Shown piece by piece: positions 10,739 through 21,297 of a DNA stretch of 64,000 nt. The notes below the pieces were generated by a model. The model had not been told where the DNA came from. It saw only the letters and a list, made by a program, of their open reading frames with translations, and made no database searches. The DNA comes from Lumbricus terrestris (lineage: Eukaryota; Annelida; Clitellata; Crassiclitellata; Lumbricidae), in the NCBI GenBank assembly GCA_949752735.1, contig OX457052.1, positions 35,252,263 through 35,316,262 of the forward strand. Direction: 5' to 3'. A program made the position numbers and the translations under genes. Position 1 is the first letter of the stretch, and each line of letters starts with the position of its first letter.

Positions 10739-12262
10739 CTTATGACAGAGAATTGGCTTCTTCTTACTTAAAATGGTATTGTTCATAATGTATATCACAG
10801 CAATAGGCACATAACTTCTATTTAATTATAGATTATTGCTCACCAATCCAACATCAATTTCGGCAAGATTGTTTTCATAAATCTCACTTATATTTCAAAT
10901 AATTTCAATAAGTCCGACTTCTATTGAGCAAGAATTCTTTTTCCATCCGACCCGACGCCTATTCGACCAACGCTGAAACCCATGCAATGACCAATTAACT
11001 TACTATGCTGAAATACAGGCTTACCGAATTTGTTTAATCTATACAGCTGAATCGAAGCTGGATTAATGAACAATGGTTTTTAATTAAAAACAAGTTAAGT
11101 TAGGGAGAAATAATTTCTGCATAAATATATGCGGGAATGATTAAATGATTTCGGTAATCTATCGCTTTAGCGGAATAAATCATTCACCATCACATGGGTT
11201 TTCACAGAGGTAGTATAAATATTGTATTGCTGGAAAAAGCTCGCCAAATAGAAACCCGAATGGTGAAAATAATTTTTATCTTTAATAGAAGTGTGATCAA
11301 TGAAAAGATAATTGCTGAACTCTGAGTCGGATTCGTGAACAATAATTGATATTTCAATAGAAGTTGGATTGATAAAAAAATCATACCAATGTAGAAGTAT
11401 GATTGGTAAAACATAATCATGCTGCGCCAATCAAATACAATTGAATAATTAATTCACTTATTGCATTAAAGTGATAACCAACGAATCCTTGCCTAAGCGG
11501 AAATTTGGTCGATGAGGATAACTTCAAAACTAAAAGCCAGATTGATTAATATTAACAATGGGCAAACGTGTATTTAGCATCGTAAATTATTCGCTTGCTG
11601 CAGCATTGTTATTTATAATCAATCTAACTTCTAGTTTGGCGAGAATCCTTTTCATCGATCAAGCTTCTGCTTAGGCAAGAATTTGTCTGATCAATCTCCG
11701 CTTCTATTTCGTCAGCAAATATTTTTCATCAATATAACTTCTATTTAATTTAAAATTATTGTTCATCAACCCAGCCTCAATATCAACAAGATATGTTTTC
11801 ATTAATTCGTCTTCTATCTCAATAGAATTTACTTTCATCAATCCGACTTCTATTTAGAAAGAATTCGATACTTATCTTCACCAATCCGACTTGCACGCGA
11901 CTGATGCTGAAACCAATGCAATGGCGAATAATTTACGACGCTAAAATACACGTTTACTGGTGGGCCGATGAGGATTCTTGACAAACCAGAAGTTGGATTG
12001 ATTAAAAATAATATATATACTTCGCTTATTCAAGAGAAACTAAGTTGACATACCGCAACTTGTTACATGAAAAAAAGTATTTTAAAGAAAATAAATAAAT
12101 GGACTAAAACAACGAGTGTAAACAGAATAACGCTGCAACGTGCGAAAAACTTGCGTCAGCGTTGAAACGTTTACTTTTAAAAGGGTGCATACGGTGAACA
12201 AGCATCAAGCGCAGAAAATATAGCCAAAGTCTCATTTACGTAGCTACATTTACATTTACATA
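10739..12262. repeat. Degenerate ~35-bp repeat tract of unit 1
   Basis: No gene. The flank resumes and passes into ~35-bp units, switching orientation near 11,600. There the sequence around 11,570-11,650 is an inverted version of 12,000-12,160. The tract ends with the anchor start (GTGCATACGGTGAACAAGC, 12,185). It probably contains older foldback material. Confidence 0.6.
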
Positions 12263-13190
12263 GGGTCCCGTAGCTCAGTGGTGAGAGCACTGGTCGTTAA
12301 ACTGAGTCATCCGCCCGACCCGGGTTCAAGCCTCGCTCAGGGCATTAAGGCATACCTGGGAACGGCGGTCCCAAATTATAACATTAAATAAATCAACAAG
12401 ACGTGTCGTAATAGTGCAGTGTATTGGATGGGCGCATAGAAACGATGTTTATTTCGCACTCTGCACTTGTAAAACGACCATCCACCGAAAATAGAAGTCG
12501 GAATAATGAAAAAGCGCTTTAGAAATGGAAGCCGGATGAAGACCTTTCACATGTGAAATAGAAGGTGGATTGATGAAAAAATGCAAGTGAAATATAAGCT
12601 GGATGAAGGTATTTTATATATGAAATAGAAGCTGGATTGATGAAAAACGCTTAAGAAATGGATCCTGGATGAGAAAAAACCGCACTCTTTGCCCATCCAA
12701 TACCCGCACATCTCACTTGCGTTCTTTCATCAATCCAGCTTCTATTTCAGATCTAAAAATACCTTCATCCAGCTTATATTTCAGTTGCATTTTTTCATCA
12801 ATCACCTTCTATTTCATCACACATCATGTTTAGAACCTACTCAGGAAATATCCTATCGATTTATTGAATTCTATAATTTGGGACCGCCGTTCCCAGGTAT
12901 GCCGGCATTAATTTATTAAAGTTTCTGTTAGCTGCCGCTGGCGCTTTGCTGTTGTGTTGCTTGACTCGGGTTCTGCTAAAAGTAAAGATAGCCCCTGCCA
13001 CTTTTGGCTTGGCCGACCAGGAGTGATCCAGTACTTAGGCCATTAGTTAAGTTACCGAACCCACTGCTCTAAATCCGACCTGCGTGTCGTGCTACAGTGG
13101 GACGTATTTCGTATAACATGTAATCATTCTGCGGTGTGTCAGATTGAGTGATTAAAAAGAAAATATTAAAAGATTATTATTATACCATTA
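12263..13190 (+). mobile_element. tRNA-derived SINE, split by a foldback insertion
   Basis: The head at 12,263-12,340 resembles a tRNA: A box TAGCTCAGTGGTGAGAGC (12,271-12,288) and B box GGGTTCAAGCC (12,322-12,332). These form an internal RNA polymerase III promoter. The body resumes at 12,904 and ends at an (ATT)n-like tail at about 13,175-13,190. The element interrupts the unit 1 anchor block, which is continuous in unit 3 (45,560-45,610). It is not a functional tRNA gene, because the sequence continues directly into a SINE body. Confidence 0.6.
12349..12903. mobile_element. Foldback MITE with GGCATACC ends and 8-bp TSD
   Basis: The ends are inverted repeats beginning GGCATACCTGGGAACGGCGG. 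They are flanked by exact 8-bp copies of GGCATTAA (12,341-12,348 and 12,904-12,911). The interior is ~35-bp units (GGATTGATGAAAA) on the left and their reverse complement on the right. The termini share the GAACGGCGGTCCCAAATT segment with the element at 43,946-45,496, so the two are one family. No coding capacity. Confidence 0.85.
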
Positions 13191-13424
13191 ATCAAGTACC
13201 TTTAAATAGCTATATAATCTAACCAGGTCTGCGATTAAAGTAGAAGTTCTAAATATTCTGCTTCATACGGTGATCAACACAAAATGGCGATCGATTAAAG
13301 TAGTTTGCAATAATGACAATAGCAATACAAGCTGCATTATTATATGAAAGTATGTTGTGTCATCTAGCGAATACATTTTAACCAACCTACAGCCGCAAAG
13401 TTTAAAATGCGATATCGATTTCTT
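13191..13424. repeat. Anchor block closing unit 1
   Basis: The continuation of the unit anchor after the SINE, with AATCTAACCAGGTCTGCG and CAAAATGGCGATCG. It ends where the tetranucleotide repeat begins. The same boundary is seen at 57,662, where the block also runs into a TATG-like repeat. Confidence 0.7.
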
Positions 13425-13581
13425 TATGTATGTATGTATGTATGTATGTATGTATGTATGTATGTATGTATGTATGTATGTATGTATGTGCGTGCGTGCG
13501 TGCGTACGTACGTACGTACGTATGTATGTATGTATGTATGTATGTATGTATGTATGTATGTATGTATGTATGTATGTATGT
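13425..13581. repeat. (TATG)n microsatellite with CGTG/CGTA variants
   Basis: About 157 bp of a tetranucleotide repeat with a central block of CGTG and CGTA variants (13,491-13,521). The ORFs through it (MYVC repeats on one strand, THTYI repeats on the other) are artefacts of the repeat. Confidence 0.95.
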
Positions 13582-13584
13582 TAC

Positions 13585-14062
13585 ACAGGGTAAAGGTTTC
13601 AAATTACCCCTCCTAAACATTACCCCCCTAAACATATTACCCCCTCCTAAACATTACCCCCCCGGTAACTTGGAACCGGTTTCAGATTACCACCGGAAAC
13701 TAGATTTGCATCAATCATCGCAGTTATTCCACTAAAAAATCAGAAAAATCATTCCGCTTCTTGTTTTGGTCTGAAGATCTTCATCCCTCATCCCGCTTCG
13801 TGGTATGTTATCAATATTTTGATCGAAAAAATAGTCTCGAAGCCATTTTTCCATTGTAACTTCAGCGGCGATTAGTATTTTAGTTACAGATGAAAATATT
13901 GATAGCAAACCACGAAGTGGGATAAGGGATGAAAATCTTCAAAAAAACCAAGAAGCAGGATGATTTTTCTGATATTTTTAGTGCAATAAATGCGATGATT
14001 GATGCAAATAAAAGTTTGCAGGGGTAATGTTTAAGATGGGGTAATTTGAAACCTTTACACCG
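13585..14062. mobile_element. Foldback element with ATTACCCC-type ends
   Basis: The left end reads GGTAAAGGTTTCAAATTACC followed by several CCTAAACATTACCCC repeats. The right end (14,020-14,062) is the reverse complement. The two halves pair along most of their length (for example CATCCCTCATCCCGCTTCGT at 13,781 with its complement near 13,910), so this is a long hairpin. I find no TSD and no coding capacity. Its ends resemble those of the element at 36,967-37,490. Confidence 0.7.
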
Positions 14063-14643
14063 GATTTGAACAGAGTGAGGCCCTAATTAAGCAATTTCAA
14101 TTATGAGGCCCCACTTAAGGATAAAACAGACAAATTGCATAATGCTAGATCTAAGTATATTCCTAGTGCATATTGCGCCAGTGATCCATGTTTGATCAAC
14201 TACAGTTGTTAGTCTTTATAACGAATCAAATTGTAATTGATACACTCGTTTTATTCCAGTTTCATTATTTTATGGTAGGCTATACATACTAAGAATCACA
14301 ATGAAGTTTTACATAAACCTTTCCTGCCTCTCTGCATCGCATAATCTGCGATAATGTCATCAAATGGAATTTTGCGTAGTTGTTTGCATTCGATGAAAGG
14401 CAAGCTCAATGATCGAGCAGATCGAGTTTATTCTGGAGCATCGTGGAGCGAAACGAAAATGATTGATTACAATCAATCGTGAACTGAAGAAAAAATCAGA
14501 GGCGAATAATTTATAAGTTATAATTTTTAGGCCACTGAGTTTTTTTTCTTTAGTTCACTTTTGGAGGCCCCCCAGATTCCGGAGGCCCTGTAGCAGTTGC
14601 TTAGTTGGATTACATGTAAATCCGGCCCTGCGTATGTATGTAT
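14063..14643. other. Non-coding stretch, possible hAT-like remnant
   Basis: No gene. The right end (14,580-14,632) reads, in reverse, GGGCCGGATTTACATGTAAT, the kind of end seen on hAT-like elements. A weakly similar inverted stretch (GGATTTGAACAGAGTGAGGC) lies at 14,062-14,081. The last bases are GTATGTATGTAT, the left remnant of the repeat split by the LTR element. Confidence 0.35.
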
Positions 14644-15091
14644 TGTAAAGGGTTCAATGGCCGCTAAGGGTATGACTATCAACGATAAGGTCCCTATGTG
14701 ATATAATAAACTTCGATTTATTCAATAGAGCAATATGTACAGCGAATTAACAACGTTACCGTCCAGTAGATACGAAGACGAACAGACCAGAAGGTCGAAG
14801 CACGGAAGACACACACGACAGCACGGCTAACGAAGCCAAGGAAGACGGATGAACAGCCAGACCACCAACGGGGTGAAGAAGGCGACGTAGAAGATGAACC
14901 CGCAGGTTAACTCGCATAACAGCGAGGGACACAACCACGCTCAAAGGGAGACGTACCACGCTCAGCAAAATACCACAACTGCCGTCAAGACCCACGGTCA
15001 CCGTTCCTTAAATAGACAGTACCACTCCTTCCTACCCCCACGTGCCAAGTCAGAGAGAGAGTACGGAAGATCAGAAGGGCTAATGGCTACA
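14644..15091 (-). repeat. 3' LTR (element orientation)
   Basis: 448 bp, starting TGTAAAGG and ending GGCTACA on the plus strand. On the minus strand it carries an AATAAA polyadenylation signal (plus coordinates 14,717-14,722). It is almost identical to 20,850-21,297. Confidence 0.95.
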
Positions 15092-15102
15092 TATCCCCCA
15101 CC
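15092..15102 (-). other. Polypurine tract of the LTR element
   Basis: On the minus strand GGTGGGGGATA lies directly before the 3' LTR. This is the expected place and composition for the plus-strand primer of reverse transcription. Confidence 0.7.
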
Positions 15103-15781
15103 CAACAGCATGAGGAGTCCTGAGGGGACGACGAAATAGAGTAGAAAGCGCTACACCTAGCAGTCCACCACATCAAGAATCACTAAGTACTATACCAGTA
15201 CAAGTTAACGTACTCAGCAATTCCGCAACAACTAACGCAGCGCAACACTAAATTAATGCATCATATAACTGAGAGTTCAAACAATTATACGAATCAAATG
15301 AGAGTTCATCCATTATACGAATCAAATGAGAGTTCATACAATTATACGAATCAACATGAGAGTTCAACCATTATACGAAAAAATAAATTTGGACACAACT
15401 CGTGTATCAAAAATGATCCAAATTGTACAAGGTCATTGGCCAAAGCCATACTAAACTACATAATAATCAACGATTGCACATAACAACAGCACCCAACCCC
15501 CAACAAGAACCCCCAACACCTTTGAAGATTCCACCACTTTTTCTGGAAAGTGTCTGACAAACGCACGCATGACACTCACTGAAGTGTACATCGCACGAAA
15601 TTTCCATTTCAGAAGTTTCATGACAATCTTTGCACTGACAGAAAGTTTCCATTGACAGAATTCACATGACTGACGAATGCACACGCAGTTCCTGGAAGAC
15701 GAAGAACGCAACAGAGAGCATCTCTGTCACGCCCCGAAGACGCCGAAGTCAGAACCACTGCCAAGACACATTGACGTTGCC
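15103..15781 (-). other. Non-coding 3' leader of the LTR element, with a short tandem repeat
   Basis: No further gene lies between the gag-pol stop and the LTR. About four copies of a ~28-30-bp unit (GAGAGTTCA...TTATACGAATCAA) lie at 15,271-15,380. No envelope-like ORF is visible. Confidence 0.6.
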
Positions 15782-18700
15782 TCAACAGGGTCCCGACCCC
15801 GTTACTCCGACGGACGACTGAGAATGTCCGGCAGAACGTTCAACCTGCCAGGCCGATGCCTGATGTCGAGGATTGAACTGTTCCAGCTCCAGACTCCATC
15901 GCAAGAGTTTCATGTTTTTATTTGCCATCTGATGTATGAACTGCAGAGGTTTGTGGTCGGTGTATACAAGGACGAGTGTCGACCCAAAGTATACACTGAA
16001 GGCTGGTAGCGCGACCATCAAAGCCAACGCCTCCTTTTCAATCGTCGAGTACCGAACTTCATGCGTCAGAAGCTTCCGGCTGATGAAACAGATCGGGTGT
16101 TCCAGTCCCTCGTGCACCTGGAACAAACAGGCTCCCACACAGAATTGAGATGCGTCAACACCAACACAAAACTGTTTATCAAAATCAGGAGGTCTAAGAA
16201 TAGGTCTAGAAGCCAGACGAGATTTCAGATCAAGAAAAGCACTCTCCGCTTCCTCATTCCATTTAAAAGGAATTCCTTTCTTCGTTAACGCCGTCAGCGG
16301 CAAAGCAATGTCAGAATAGTGAGGTAAATATCGCTTATAATACCCCGCAAGACCTAAGAACGATTGCACTTGCTTCTTATTTCCCGGCCTAGGAAAACGT
16401 AACACCGCTTCCACTTTTTTTACCCTAGGCTGCACACCATCAACACCAATGTGATGACCCAAAAAATCCACCTCCGCATTCGCAAACACACATTTTTCCA
16501 AGTTCAACGTCAAACATGCATCCGCAATCCGACTTAACACCTTACGCAAGTGTACCAAATGATCTGACCATTCCAAACTGAAAATAATGATATCATCCAG
16601 ATACGCATCACAAAAATCATCCAATCCCTTCAACACTTTCGTAATCAACCTAGAAAACGAAGCTGGAGCATTTTTCAATCCAAAACTCATGAACTTCCAC
16701 TGATAATGACCCTTCGGGGTTACAAAAGCAGTCAACGGGACTGAATCAGGATGCATTGGAATCTGCCAGTACCCTTTCGTCATATCCAACTTTGTCAGAA
16801 ACCGTGACTTCCCAAGACGATCAATTAAGACCTCCACCCGGGGCATAGGAAATGGATCCGCCTGAGTCAAACCATTCAGTTTCCGGAAATCTGAACATAA
16901 GCGATCCGTACCATTTGGCTTAGGAACCATAACGATCGGAGCCGCCCAAGGACTTTCAGATTCCTCAATAATCCCAGCCTTCAACAACTGTTCCACCTCT
17001 TTCTCCACTTTAGCCATCCGTTCTGGATTTAATCTATAAGGCGACTGTCGAACAGGACGAGCACCTTCAATTAATTCAATCCTATGTGACACCATATCAG
17101 TTTTACCCGGCAACGTACTAAACACATGTGCAAAGTCATGCAGAACATCACGCAACTCATCACGACATTCCGCAGACACATCACATTGTAACACTTTCTC
17201 CTCCAACGTCACCTCATTCAACTTCACATCATTCACCAACAACACAGAAGCAACAATATCATCTTCCGGTACATCATGCAACACATCCGCACGATCCACA
17301 TACCGCTTCATAAGATTCACATGTACCACTCGTTCCGTTTTCCTTCTATCCGGCGTACATACCAAATAATCAACCGGACCAAGACGACGCAACACCACAT
17401 AAGGACCACAATATTTAGCCTGCAAAGGTTTACCAACCAAAGGAATCAACAAAAGTACCTTCTCACCTTCTTCAAAAGTCACAGCCTTCGAATTCTTATC
17501 ATAATGTTCCTTTGATTTAGATTTAGCAAGAACAACATTTTCACCTGCCATGCTCAACGCCACACGCATACGTTCACGCAATTGCAAAACATACTCAATG
17601 ACATTCTTTCCAGCCACTTCATTCGCCACATCTTTAGACAACCATGCCTCTTTCATCAATTGAAGCATGCCCCGAACATCTCTACCATACATCAAGTCAA
17701 AGGCAGAAAACCCAGTACCCTGTACAGGCACCTCTCTGTACGCAAACAAAATCCAAGGCAGCATGGTATCCCAAGAACCCGGATACGTTTCAGCCATAGC
17801 CTTCAACATATCCTTCAACGTACGATGAAAACGCTCGCACATGCCGTTATATTGCGGTCTGTAAGGACTAGTCTTCAGTTGTACAATACCACATTCATGC
17901 ACAAACACTTGCATCAACTCAGACATGAACTCACTACCACAGTCAGAAAGTAATTCTTTCGGAAAGCCGAACATCGTAAACACCTCACACAAACATTTAG
18001 CCACATCTTGCGCCGTATGCGTTTTCAACGGAAACGCAAATGGGAAATGCGACGCCCAGTCAATTACAGTCAGAATAAATCTATTCCCCGTAACCTCACA
18101 AACACTCAAGGGACCAACGATATCTATGGCAATTCTGTCCAACACTGCTTGCATAACAGGCACACTGACCATAGGCGCTCTATAATTCCTGTTACCTTTA
18201 CCCAAGCGCTGACAAACATCACACGACCGACAATACTCACTTACATCCTTATTAACCATTGGCCACCAAAAATGTTTCAACAGTCTGTCCAATGTCTTCT
18301 GTGTTCCCAGATGACCCGAAGCAGGAATGACATGTGCCACGTGCAATAATTTCCTTCTCAACTGAAGTGGCACAACAACTTGTGACACACCCATCCCCCA
18401 TGGCGTTAATTTATCGTCCCACCTTCGCACCAACACACCGTCGACCAACGTATACGGTTGTACACCACTATCGACCGTCGACTTATTCTCCGCCAGCGCA
18501 AACATTGGAGCTAAATCCCCGCAGTTTCTTTGCCTCATTTTAAATTCAGCTCTTGGAACACAGATCTCTGTCCAGTCGGCGTCAACACATTCATTCACAG
18601 CAAACAAATCAGCCAGGCCTAAATCACCTGTCTTTAACGCCTCCACTAAATCACCGGTCAATAATGCACCGTCGGCCGACTCTGTACTATGACCCAGACC

Positions 18701-20572
18701 CGTCGTCTCCACGCGCGTCGGTTCATTGCACACAGCCGTCTCTGTCTCTGTCTCACTGCGTTCTGCTGCATACTGCCGAGCTCTAGCCCTTGTCGTAATG
18801 GCTACATCAACAACATCACCTGCTAATGCTACATCATTTCCAATCACTACAGAAATTGCATTCATCGGCAGAGACTTCATCACACAGCACAAAATTTCAC
18901 CTTGTACAAATGCACACTCCACATTCACTTTCACCAGAGGGCACTCCACAATCGTACCAGAAATACCACGCAGAAGTCGTGTTTGATTTAGGTGTACATA
19001 ATCACGTTCAGACAACCATTCAGCGCTAATCATGGACTGCAGGGCTCCCGAAACTCGAAGCACCACCACATCCTTACGTTCATTCAACTCATTAATGACA
19101 CACCCAGTCACACAGAAAGGAGCATACATTTTATCTACATTTTCAATAGGCTTCTGAAAACTCTGTTCCTTAACAGGTGCCGACAAAGTTTGTACCAACC
19201 CAACAGGTTTCTGACCCCTCCAGTTTTCAATTTCCAGCCCTTCCTTACGTTTCAATTTAAAACATTGGGCCTTGACGTGCCCAGGGGCTCGACAGAAGCC
19301 GCACGTGACCTGTTCCCCAAATCCATCCTCATCATCATTTTTTCGAAAAGGCTTCTTAAACCCATACGTCCCTCTTGGAGGCGAACGTTTACCCCATTTC
19401 GAATCTTGGCGCACACCTCCACTGTGCCCTGAGCCCTGACGCTCCCACACCTCTTTCTTCTCACTATCATCAGATGAGAAACGGTTTGTACGCTCAGAAA
19501 AATCCCTGTGGAATCCCCCAGCATAATTACTCGGCCCCTGTTTATACAAAACAGCGTATTCATCTGCCATACGTGCAGCACTCGCTACAGTTTCAGGACT
19601 CTTGTCCAAAAGCCATCTGTGTACCTCTAGCGGTAACGCTTGTACAAATTGCTCCATCTGTACTACTTCCTTAAATTTAGCCAAATCATCCCACGAATTT
19701 GTACCCTCGACCCAACGCTGAAAAGGTATCTGAAGACGATACGCATAATTGGCATACGTCTCCCGTGGTTCTTTACGCAACCCCCTAAATTTCTTCCGAT
19801 AGAACTCAGGTATCCGTTCATATGCTGTAAGGAGCGTACTTTTCACCAAATCATAATTCACACAATTCTCCAAAGACAAAGACGCAAAAACTTTTGCCGC
19901 CTTTCCCGATAGTTGTGGCTGCAGAAGGGACGACCATTTCTCTATCGGAACATTATGCAAAGCCATTGCCTGCTCAAATGCCGCAAAATAATGTTCAATA
20001 TCCGAGGGGTCAAATTTAGGAACAAATTTCATTGCCGCCCCAAAACGAAAATCCTCCTTGTTCTGCACAGGTCGGTCTGTCACAGGTCGTTCTGCAACAC
20101 CTCCTAACTCCATTCTCCTCATTTCAAGGTCTATATTCATCCTTTTCTCCTCTATGTCAAATCTCCTTTTCGTCTCTTCGGCCTCAGCCGCCATTTTCAT
20201 TTTCTCTTTCTCGTCTTCAGCTGCCCTTCTCATTCTCTCTTTCTCGTCTTCAGCTGCCCTAAGCAGTTTCCTCTCCTCTGCCTCAGCTGCCATTCTCATT
20301 TTCTCTTTCTCTACTTCCCAGGCAAATTCACGGTCCTCTTTAAATTTCAGACGCTCCATTTCTAATGCTTCTCTCTTCGCTTGCGCCTTAAGTTTCCATT
20401 CCTCACTTCCATGTTTAGGCGACAAAGCCTTCTTCGCCAACTTCAGTAATTGAGCTTTCGTTAAACCTTTAACGTCCTCACCCAACGTCGCACAATATTG
20501 CCTCAACTCCTCCACCGGCAAATCCACTATTTCATCCCACTCAAGAAGACTACCGTCCCCAGAAGACGCCAT
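15782..20572 (-). CDS. Gag-Pol polyprotein, Gmr1-like retrotransposon
   Basis: A single 1,596-codon frame starting at an ATG. The N terminus (1-50) looks like a small SAP-like helical region. A charged coiled coil follows (about 60-160), then a gag capsid region (about 175-345) and a CCHC knuckle CGFCRAPGHVKAQC (about 425-440). The protease region near 505-515 reads VLRVSGALQSMI, where Asp is expected before Ser-Gly; Val (GTT) replaces it. Integrase follows: an HHCC zinc module (about 750-790) and D, D-35-E at about 814, 876 and 912 (DIVGP, SDCGSEF, NGMCERF), with a GPY-type module near 1,057. Reverse transcriptase then has YLDD near 1,325, and RNase H begins near 1,469. The last ~25 residues are out of frame: the usual RNase H-end motif is readable in an overlapping frame, indicating a one-base shift near 15,880. 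Defective but young. Confidence 0.9.
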   Translation of the reverse strand: MASSGDGSLLEWDEIVDLPVEELRQYCATLGEDVKGLTKAQLLKLAKKALSPKHGSEEWKLKAQAKREALEMERLKFKEDREFAWEVEKEKMRMAAEAEERKLLRAAEDEKERMRRAAEDEKEKMKMAAEAEETKRRFDIEEKRMNIDLEMRRMELGGVAERPVTDRPVQNKEDFRFGAAMKFVPKFDPSDIEHYFAAFEQAMALHNVPIEKWSSLLQPQLSGKAAKVFASLSLENCVNYDLVKSTLLTAYERIPEFYRKKFRGLRKEPRETYANYAYRLQIPFQRWVEGTNSWDDLAKFKEVVQMEQFVQALPLEVHRWLLDKSPETVASAARMADEYAVLYKQGPSNYAGGFHRDFSERTNRFSSDDSEKKEVWERQGSGHSGGVRQDSKWGKRSPPRGTYGFKKPFRKNDDEDGFGEQVTCGFCRAPGHVKAQCFKLKRKEGLEIENWRGQKPVGLVQTLSAPVKEQSFQKPIENVDKMYAPFCVTGCVINELNERKDVVVLRVSGALQSMISAEWLSERDYVHLNQTRLLRGISGTIVECPLVKVNVECAFVQGEILCCVMKSLPMNAISVVIGNDVALAGDVVDVAITTRARARQYAAERSETETETAVCNEPTRVETTGLGHSTESADGALLTGDLVEALKTGDLGLADLFAVNECVDADWTEICVPRAEFKMRQRNCGDLAPMFALAENKSTVDSGVQPYTLVDGVLVRRWDDKLTPWGMGVSQVVVPLQLRRKLLHVAHVIPASGHLGTQKTLDRLLKHFWWPMVNKDVSEYCRSCDVCQRLGKGNRNYRAPMVSVPVMQAVLDRIAIDIVGPLSVCEVTGNRFILTVIDWASHFPFAFPLKTHTAQDVAKCLCEVFTMFGFPKELLSDCGSEFMSELMQVFVHECGIVQLKTSPYRPQYNGMCERFHRTLKDMLKAMAETYPGSWDTMLPWILFAYREVPVQGTGFSAFDLMYGRDVRGMLQLMKEAWLSKDVANEVAGKNVIEYVLQLRERMRVALSMAGENVVLAKSKSKEHYDKNSKAVTFEEGEKVLLLIPLVGKPLQAKYCGPYVVLRRLGPVDYLVCTPDRRKTERVVHVNLMKRYVDRADVLHDVPEDDIVASVLLVNDVKLNEVTLEEKVLQCDVSAECRDELRDVLHDFAHVFSTLPGKTDMVSHRIELIEGARPVRQSPYRLNPERMAKVEKEVEQLLKAGIIEESESPWAAPIVMVPKPNGTDRLCSDFRKLNGLTQADPFPMPRVEVLIDRLGKSRFLTKLDMTKGYWQIPMHPDSVPLTAFVTPKGHYQWKFMSFGLKNAPASFSRLITKVLKGLDDFCDAYLDDIIIFSLEWSDHLVHLRKVLSRIADACLTLNLEKCVFANAEVDFLGHHIGVDGVQPRVKKVEAVLRFPRPGNKKQVQSFLGLAGYYKRYLPHYSDIALPLTALTKKGIPFKWNEEAESAFLDLKSRLASRPILRPPDFDKQFCVGVDASQFCVGACLFQVHEGLEHPICFISRKLLTHEVRYSTIEKEALALMVALPAFSVYFGSTLVLVYTDHKPLQFIHQMANKNMKLLRWSLELEQFNPRHQASAWQVERSAGHSQSSVGVTGSGPC

Positions 20573-20834
20573 AACAGTCTAACTGCGCAGACCAATGACA
20601 CAAAATTCTCCCCAAATTCAAAATTCTCACGACCGTCCACTTCAAGACCGTCACAAAAGCAACACGCCAAAACGCGCAAAACTCTCCGCCGCAAAACAAA
20701 TAGCCCAGGCCCCCACAAAACGAAATGCGACTCCGCAAAAATTTTCGACAAATATCGACAAATTCTCTCAAAAATTTCCCGAAAACCAACCGCACCAAAA
20801 TATCCGAAATTACCACCCGAAATATCGAGCAAAA
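20573..20834 (-). other. 5' leader of the LTR element
   Basis: Untranslated region between primer-binding site and gag. The ORFs here on either strand are unsupported by any recognisable domain. Confidence 0.55.
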
Positions 20835-20847
20835 GGATGGGCCCCCA
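20835..20847 (-). other. Candidate primer-binding site
   Basis: On the minus strand TGGGGGCCCATCC begins two bases after the 5' LTR. It starts with TGG, complementary to a tRNA CCA end, at the expected location. I cannot say which tRNA is used. Confidence 0.55.
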
Positions 20848-20849
20848 TC

Positions 20850-21297
20850 TGTAAAGGGTTCAATGGCCGCTAAGGGTATGACTATCAACGATAAGGTCCC
20901 TATGTGATATAATAAACTTCGATTTATTCAATAGAGCAATATGTACAGCGAATTAACAACGTTACCGTCCAGTAGATACGAAGACGAACAGACCAGAAGG
21001 TCGAAGCACGGAAGACACACACGACAGCACGGCTAACGAAGCCAAGGAAGACGGATGAACAGCCAGACCACCAACGGGGTGAAGAAGGCGACGTAGAAGA
21101 TGAACCCGCAGGTTAACTCGCATAACAGCGAGGGACACAACCACGCTCAAAGGGAGACGTACCACGCTCAGCAAAATACCACAACTGCCGTCAAGACCCA
21201 CGGTCACCGTTCCTTAAATAGACAGTACCACTCCTTCCTACCCCCACGTGCCAAGTCAGAGAGAGAGTACGGAAGATCAGAATGGCTAATGGCTACA
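20850..21297 (-). repeat. 5' LTR (element orientation)
   Basis: 448 bp, starting TGTAAAGG and ending GGCTACA on the plus strand. It should contain the promoter for the minus-strand gag-pol ORF. AATAAA lies on the minus strand at 20,923-20,928. Confidence 0.95.

Larger units (their letters stand above)
14644..21297 (-). mobile_element. Complete LTR retrotransposon, Gmr1-like gene order
   Basis: Two 448-bp LTRs (TG...CA) bound a single gag-pol ORF on the minus strand. The LTRs appear to differ at one position (GAAGGGC versus GAATGGC), implying a young insertion. The flanks share GTAT, compatible with a 4-bp TSD but ambiguous inside a GTAT repeat. Domain order is gag, protease, integrase, reverse transcriptase, RNase H. 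This differs from ordinary Ty3/gypsy elements and matches the arrangement known for Gmr1-like elements. A changed protease site and a late frameshift suggest this copy is not autonomous. Confidence 0.9.

Noticed and set aside
12263..12340. A functional tRNA gene
   Set aside because: A and B boxes are present, but the sequence continues into a SINE body and tail, and the acceptor stem is not convincing.
13407..13735. MYVC-repeat and THTYI-repeat ORFs
   Set aside because: They are translations of the TATG microsatellite on both strands.
16061..20854. Many plus-strand ORFs of 60-146 codons across the retrotransposon
   Set aside because: They are antisense shadows of the gag-pol frame.
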